Assembly: GCA_003263775.1 (NCBI GenBank)
Contig: JYJJ01000052.1
Location: 62,001 to 126,000 of the forward strand
Direction of reading: 5' to 3'
Origin: Vibrio maritimus
Lineage (GTDB): Bacteria; Pseudomonadota; Gammaproteobacteria; Enterobacterales; Vibrionaceae
Length of the DNA stretch: 64,000 nt
Positions within the stretch are counted from its first letter, which is position 1. The number at the start of each line of letters is the position of its first letter. Shown here in pieces: positions 59,335 through 64,000 of the stretch. Made by a program: the position numbers and the translations under genes. The notes beneath the pieces are model-generated. The model searched no databases, was not told where the DNA came from, and saw only the letters and a list, made by a program, of their open reading frames with translations.

Positions 59335-59592
59335 TTAGTGAAGCTCAGGGATTAGAGCTACTAGGTGGTCAACTGCTTGTTGAGCTTGTGGGCCTTCAGC
59401 AGCGATAGTGATAGTAGTGCCTTTAACTAGACCAAGAGTTTGTAGTTTGAATAGGCTTTTCGCGCTAGCGCTTTTGCCGTTAGTAGTCACAGTGATGTCA
59501 GCGTCAAATGCTTTTGCTTCTTTAACGAACTGAGCAGCCGGACGAGTGTGAAGGCCGTTTTCTGCTGTGATTTCTACTTGCTTCTCGTACAT
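59335..59592 (-). CDS. ptsH: phosphocarrier protein HPr
   Basis: HPr carries phosphate from enzyme I to sugar-specific EIIA proteins. His15 lies in GLHTRPAA and Ser46 in [14 protein letters not shown]. The length is 85 residues. It heads the ptsH-ptsI-crr operon. It is distinct from the paralogue at 29208-29459. Confidence 0.96.
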   Translation of the reverse strand: MYEKQVEITAENGLHTRPAAQFVKEAKAFDADITVTTNGKSASAKSLFKLQTLGLVKGTTITIAAEGPQAQQAVDHLVALIPELH

Positions 59593-59836
59593 TTTTTATA
59601 CCCCAATTGATTTATTTTATGTTTAGTTTCTAGACCAAACCAAGCTTATCGTTATGTATTACGCTTCGCCATTGGACGAAAGTCATAATCGTTAAGAATT
59701 GTATCGGACTAGAATTGTAGGACATGATTGCAGTCTTCGCTGTATGCATGTCCTACGAAATTCGGTATTCAGCCTATTTATTTTTAAGCTTAAAATAAAA
59801 CTGTCCTGATATTACCAAAGGCTGACAGAGATTCAA

Positions 59837-59864
59837 CAAAAAAGCCCCTTAAAGGGGCTTTTTT
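59837..59864. terminator. terminator after cysK
   Basis: AAAAAAGCCCCTT pairs with AAGGGGCTTTTTT. On the minus strand it lies after the cysK stop. Confidence 0.88.
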
Positions 59865-59890
59865 CGTGTAAAAATTGATTTGGCTACATA

Positions 59891-60859
59891 TTACTGCTGA
59901 ATCTCTTTATCCGTAAATATACCTGCGAACAATGCTGAACTTAGGTAACGTTCACCTGAACTTGGTAGTACGGTTACGATTGTTTTTCCTTTAAATTCAG
60001 GGAGTTCTGATAGTCTGTTAGCTGCTACAACCGCTGCGCCAGAAGAAATACCAGCAAGGATACCTTCTTCTTCCATTAGGCGACGTGCCATTTCGATAGC
60101 TTCTTCTGAGGTTACCTGCTCAACACGGTCTAGAAGTTCTAGATCTAAGTTTTCTGGGATAAAGCCTGCACCGATACCTTGGATTTTGTGCGGTGCCGGT
60201 TGGATCTCTTCACCAGCTAGTGCTTGAGTGATAACTGGTGACTCTGCCGGCTCTACTGCAACAGAAACGATAGCTTTACCTTTCTCACCTTTGATGTAAC
60301 GGCTAGTACCTGTGATAGTACCACCAGTACCAACACCTGCTACGAATACGTCTACTTCACCATCAGTTGCATCCCAGATTTCAGGGCCTGTTGTTTTCTC
60401 GTGGATTGCAGGGTTTGCTGGGTTGTTGAATTGTTGAAGCAGTAGGTACTTCTCTGGGTTAGAAGCAACAATTTCTTCTGCTTTAGCAATCGCACCTTTC
60501 ATGCCTTTCGCTGCTTCCGTTAGCTCAAGGTTTGCGCCTAGTGCTTTAAGAAGTTTGCGACGCTCAAGACTCATAGACTCTGGCATCGTTAGTGTTAGTT
60601 TGTAGCCACGAGCTGCTGCAACGAAGGCAAGTGCGATACCTGTGTTACCACTGGTTGGCTCAACAAGCTCTACGCCCGCTTTTAGACGACCGTCTTTTTC
60701 TGCTTCCCAGATCATGTTAGCACCGATACGGCACTTAACGCTGAAGCTAGGGTTACGCGCTTCTACTTTAGCAAGAACGTTGCCGTTGCTTACTTTGTTT
60801 AGGCGAACTAGAGGGGTGTTACCAATCGTCAGGGAGTTATCTTCGTAAATCTTGCTCAT
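59891..60859 (-). CDS. cysK: cysteine synthase A
   Basis: CysK makes cysteine from O-acetylserine and sulfide. The pyridoxal phosphate lysine is in [15 protein letters not shown] (residue 42); the cofactor loop [12 protein letters not shown] and [14 protein letters not shown] are also clear. ATG 60859 was chosen because AAGGAA lies 8 bases before it; a start 15 bases upstream adds residues not expected in the family. The length is 322 residues. Confidence 0.95.
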   Translation of the reverse strand: MSKIYEDNSLTIGNTPLVRLNKVSNGNVLAKVEARNPSFSVKCRIGANMIWEAEKDGRLKAGVELVEPTSGNTGIALAFVAAARGYKLTLTMPESMSLERRKLLKALGANLELTEAAKGMKGAIAKAEEIVASNPEKYLLLQQFNNPANPAIHEKTTGPEIWDATDGEVDVFVAGVGTGGTITGTSRYIKGEKGKAIVSVAVEPAESPVITQALAGEEIQPAPHKIQGIGAGFIPENLDLELLDRVEQVTSEEAIEMARRLMEEEGILAGISSGAAVVAANRLSELPEFKGKTIVTVLPSSGERYLSSALFAGIFTDKEIQQ

Positions 60860-61054
60860 TCTATGTTCCTTCATTCAACCGTGGTGGTTATTGATTACCT
60901 GATAAGAATATGACTTTTGTTTGGCAACGTAAAAGAACCAAATAGTTATATATTATGGAAGAAAGTTTATCGGCAGGCGTTTGAAGTGCTGTAGGAATGG
61001 TGGAAAGTCCCTTAGTGGCTAGGCGCCAGCGCGGCAAGCCACTAAGGACTGGGA

Positions 61055-62559
61055 TTAAGGTTTACGACGTAAAACGCCAAAACCAAGACACAGTGCTACC
61101 CAAATATAAAGTGGCCAGCTGCCAACTTCGCGGTACCAGGTTGTACCATCCGTTGGGGTAACGTCTGTGCGCAGAACCGCGGTTTCAAATTGAGGAACCT
61201 GGGCAATGATGTCACCTTTATGATCGGTGACGCTGTCACGCCATTGTTGGTTGAGCGGATCAATGGCAAACCGAGCTCCAGTGCTCGCATACGGGCAATT
61301 TCCATATGTTGCAAAGGACCGATTGAGCGACCAAACCAAGCATCATTGGATAGAGTGAGCAGATAGTCAGTGTCGTCAGTCACGTTTTGTCGAACTTGCT
61401 CCCCAAAGATGATCTCGTAACACAGAGCGGGCGCGAGATGCATACCATTAGCCACAATGTTTGGTTGAACATAAGCACCACGACTGAATGACGACATCGG
61501 CAAGTTAAAGAACGGTGCGATGGGTCTTAGAATGTCGCCAAAAGGTACAAACTCGCCAAACGGTAGTAAGTGATGTTTGTGGTAACGCTCATCCAAATCC
61601 ATTTCGTAATCACCATAAGGCGTTTGGCCGACGACTAAGATGCTGTTGTAGTATTCTCCAGAATCCGTTCTGTTGATAACGCCTGTAATCACCGCAGAGT
61701 TGTTCATCTTGGCGGCGGAATCTAAGTTGCTCAAAAATGAAGGCAACTCGAATTCCATGGCAGGGATCGCTGCTTCTGGCCAGATGATAATATCCGCATC
61801 CCAGTTTTCTCGACTGAGATCGGTGTACTTCATAATGGTTGGCCAGCGATGATTAGGGAGCCACTTTTGCGCTTGGTCGACATTACCTTGAATCAGTGCC
61901 ACGGATTTGGTTCTTTGAGGAGCGGGCGTCACCCAATCATAGTTTCTAAGACCAAATCCCGTTGCTAATACCACCATAGGAATGAGTAGCAACTGCCATT
62001 GTTTGGTAACAGTAAGGTAAGTAAAACTGCCTGCCATTATGATAAGAAGCAGTGTAATGAGCTCGACGCCGCCGATAGGTGCAAAATTGCCAAGGGGAGA
62101 ATCGATTTGGCTGTAACCCAGCCACAGCCAAGGGAACCCCGTCATCACCCAGCCGCGAGCCCAATCAAATATGAGCCACAATGCGGGCGCAGCGACAAAA
62201 TAGCGGGTTTTACTATCCGATGGGAAAAAGCGATTAAGCGACCATGCAAAGAGCGCAGAATAGATAGACAGATAGCCGACAAGCAGCGCCATCAGAAATA
62301 GGCTGGCTATTTTGGGCATACCACCAAAGGTATCAATGCTGACGTGAACCCAACTGATCCCGGTAGCAAATTGACCAAGGCCCCACGCGTAGCCTGTCCA
62401 AAGTGCGCTTTTGCTGCTTCGGCCACGGATAAGTAGCATAAGAAGGAATGGGCTGACAATGGCAAGAGGCCAAAGCTGATACGGCGCAAAGGCAAGAGTT
62501 GTGCTTGCGCCAACAAAAGCGGCCCCAATGGGCCGCAGTAGTCGAAGACTTTTCTTCAT
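61055..62559 (-). CDS. lnt: apolipoprotein N-acyltransferase (frame broken)
   Basis: Lnt adds the third acyl chain to lipoproteins at the inner membrane. Several N-terminal membrane helices precede a nitrilase-like domain with the catalytic glutamate in [11 protein letters not shown] and the cysteine in [12 protein letters not shown]. The frame breaks near 61231, where one extra G gives [17 protein letters not shown] and a normal end with a last membrane helix. The repaired length is 501 residues. The gene is essential in most gammaproteobacteria. It follows corC on the same strand. Confidence 0.94.
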
Positions 62560-62606
62560 TTATGATTTTCTCACTTATTCGGTGAGCTCAAGGCTGAGGT
62601 CGGTGT

Positions 62607-63503
62607 TTACTCTTCAACGCTTGAAGCGGTTTCTTGGTCCGGAATAGTCACTTGGACTTGAACCACACGACGGTTATCCGCCGCTGTCACCTTAAAGTTG
62701 TAATTTTCTATTTCAACCACTTCACCGCGAGTCGGTAAGTGACCAAATGCAGTCATGACTAAGCCACCAACGGTATCCACTTCTTCATCACTAAAGGTAG
62801 AGCCGAACGTATCGTTAAACTCTTCAATTGTGGTGAGCGCTTTCACAGCGAACGTGTGCTTACTCAGTTTTCTGATATCTAGCTCATCATCGTCATCGAA
62901 CTCATCTTCGATTTCACCAACGATTTCTTCAAGAATATCTTCGATGGTCACCAGACCCGATACTCCGCCGAATTCGTCAACAACAATGGCCATGTGATAA
63001 CGCTCTTCACGGAACTCTTTCAGCAGGCGGTCTACTCGCTTACTTTCAGGAACCACTACAGCAGGGCGGATCACTTCTTCAATATCAAATGGGGCGCTGT
63101 CAGAGCCCAAGTAACGGAGGAGGTCCTTAGCTAAGAGGATGCCTTCTACATGGTCTTTATCTTCACTGATGACTGGGTAGCGTGAGTGCTGTGCATCGGT
63201 CATTAGTGCGATCAGTTTATCGAGGTTATCGGAACGTTCGATAGTGACCATTTGCGAACGTGGCAACATAATGTCGCGTACTCGCATTTCAGAAATTTCC
63301 ATAACACCTTCAAGCATGTCGCGGGTGTCATGGTCAATTAGGTCGTTTTCTTCAGAATCGCGGATAACATCCACGAGCTCTTGGCGATCTTTTGGCTCGC
63401 CTTGAAAAATTTGACCTAGGCGCTCAAAGAAGGACTTCCTACTCGGACCTTCAGATTTTTTACTGTTTCCCTCTGGCTGAGAGGGAGAAGACTCTTCGTT
63501 CAT
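62607..63503 (-). CDS. corC: CorC/HlyC-type CBS domain protein
   Basis: CorC is linked to Mg and Co efflux and neighbours ybeY and lnt in many gammaproteobacteria. Two CBS repeats lie near residues 70-190 ([28 protein letters not shown]) and the CorC_HlyC domain at about 205-290 ([21 protein letters not shown]). The length is 298 residues. It lies 47 bases upstream of lnt and 65 bases after ybeY. Confidence 0.94.
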   Translation of the reverse strand: MNEESSPSQPEGNSKKSEGPSRKSFFERLGQIFQGEPKDRQELVDVIRDSEENDLIDHDTRDMLEGVMEISEMRVRDIMLPRSQMVTIERSDNLDKLIALMTDAQHSRYPVISEDKDHVEGILLAKDLLRYLGSDSAPFDIEEVIRPAVVVPESKRVDRLLKEFREERYHMAIVVDEFGGVSGLVTIEDILEEIVGEIEDEFDDDDELDIRKLSKHTFAVKALTTIEEFNDTFGSTFSDEEVDTVGGLVMTAFGHLPTRGEVVEIENYNFKVTAADNRRVVQVQVTIPDQETASSVEE

Positions 63504-63568
63504 GACTTCTCAATTCAGAATGCTACCAGATGTGTGATAGCGCACATGTGCAGGGGCGAGATTAGCCT

Positions 63569-64000
63569 CTACTCCTTTTCTGCAAGATATGGGTCTTCAA
63601 AGCCCATTTCAAGCATAATTTCAGTTTCCAAAGCTTCCATTTCTTCGGCTTCTTCATCTTCAATATGATCATAACCTAGCAGATGAAGACTGCCATGTAC
63701 AACCATATGTGCCCAGTGTGCGTTCAAGGGCTTTGACTGCTCAATCGCCTCTTTTTCGACCACTTGGCGGCAGATAATCATATCGCTAGGAGGTTCATCT
63801 CCACGCCTGGAGGCGCTTCGAATGGGAATGAAAGCACGTTAGTGGGCTTGTCTTTGCCACGATACTCGTGGTTGAGTTGGTGGCTTTCTTGCTCGTCAAC
63901 GATTCGGATAGTGAGTTCCGCTTCTTTTTGAAACGGAATAATCGTCTTGTCTAACCAGCGCTGAAATTCATCAGCGCTTGGCAAGCCTTGTTCTGATTCG
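63569..64000 (-). CDS. ybeY: endoribonuclease YbeY (frame broken, 5' end outside the window)
   Basis: YbeY processes 16S rRNA 3' ends and takes part in ribosome quality control. The zinc motif is [11 protein letters not shown] near the C-terminus, and [15 protein letters not shown] precedes it. One extra G near 63783 joins [16 protein letters not shown]. The frame remains open to the end of the window, where the first residues ([12 protein letters not shown]) match the family but the start codon is missing. Confidence 0.92.

Noticed and set aside
1..64000. CRISPR arrays, rRNA genes and complete insertion sequences
   Set aside because: No regularly spaced repeats, no rRNA-like sequence and no transposase with inverted ends were seen anywhere in the window.

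Overview
The window is chromosomal DNA of a gammaproteobacterium, almost certainly a Vibrio or close Vibrionaceae relative. The evidence is the sucCD, znuABC, feoABC, argS-yecM, yoaA-tsaB-slp-fadD-rnd-minEDC-ycgL and ptsH-ptsI-crr-cysK gene orders, the protein sequences themselves, and a gluconate locus of edd, eda, gntK and gntR. The species cannot be fixed from sequence alone.

Layout: (1) 1-3.5 kb, end of sucC, sucD and the zinc importer znuB/znuC//znuA with a Zur-like operator. (2) 3.7-9.6 kb, a beta-propeller sensor coupled to an AraC regulator, then the 5-oxoprolinase genes pxpABC. (3) 9.6-13 kb, a candidate structured RNA and the ferrous iron operon feoABC behind FNR-like and Fur-like sites. 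(4) 13-30.5 kb, housekeeping: HIT protein, argS, yecM, a zinc protease, purU, yoaA, tsaB, slp, an alpha/beta hydrolase, fadD (FadR-like site), rnd, minEDC, ycgL, a lytic transglycosylase, an HPr paralogue and folD. (5) 30.7-35.9 kb, a small AT-rich island between two tRNA-Arg copies that share a 52-bp perfect direct repeat. It holds a ruined tyrosine integrase and a five-gene cassette (acyl carrier protein, AMP-forming ligase, FabG-like reductase, acyltransferase-like protein, polysaccharide deacetylase). (6) 36-40.3 kb, a lipoprotein, a LuxR-type regulator and zevAB behind a Zur-like site. (7) 40.5-47.7 kb, a GntR-controlled gluconate locus with a TRAP transporter, gntK, edd, eda and gntR. 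(8) 47.8-53.7 kb, RhlE-like helicase, nfeD-qmcA, cnoX, ybbO and yfcH. (9) 53.9-56.2 kb, a little-studied operon of two DUF1538 membrane proteins, a P-II-like protein and a CBS protein. (10) 56.3-64 kb, yfcE, crr-ptsI-ptsH, cysK, lnt, corC and the truncated ybeY.

A striking property of the sequence is that about 25 genes, including essential ones such as argS, lnt and minD, carry about 30 small frame disruptions. Nearly all are one missing base in a short run of identical bases. Adding one base restores a full-length family member each time. The simplest reading is base-calling or consensus error, not gene decay. I therefore annotate the repaired gene spans and give the break position in each entry.

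The regions of most interest are the tRNA-Arg island, whose cassette could deacetylate and re-acylate a surface sugar; the DUF1538/P-II/CBS operon; the propeller-kinase-AraC regulator; the unnamed structured RNA upstream of pxpA; and the linked operator sets (two Zur-like sites, three GntR-like sites).
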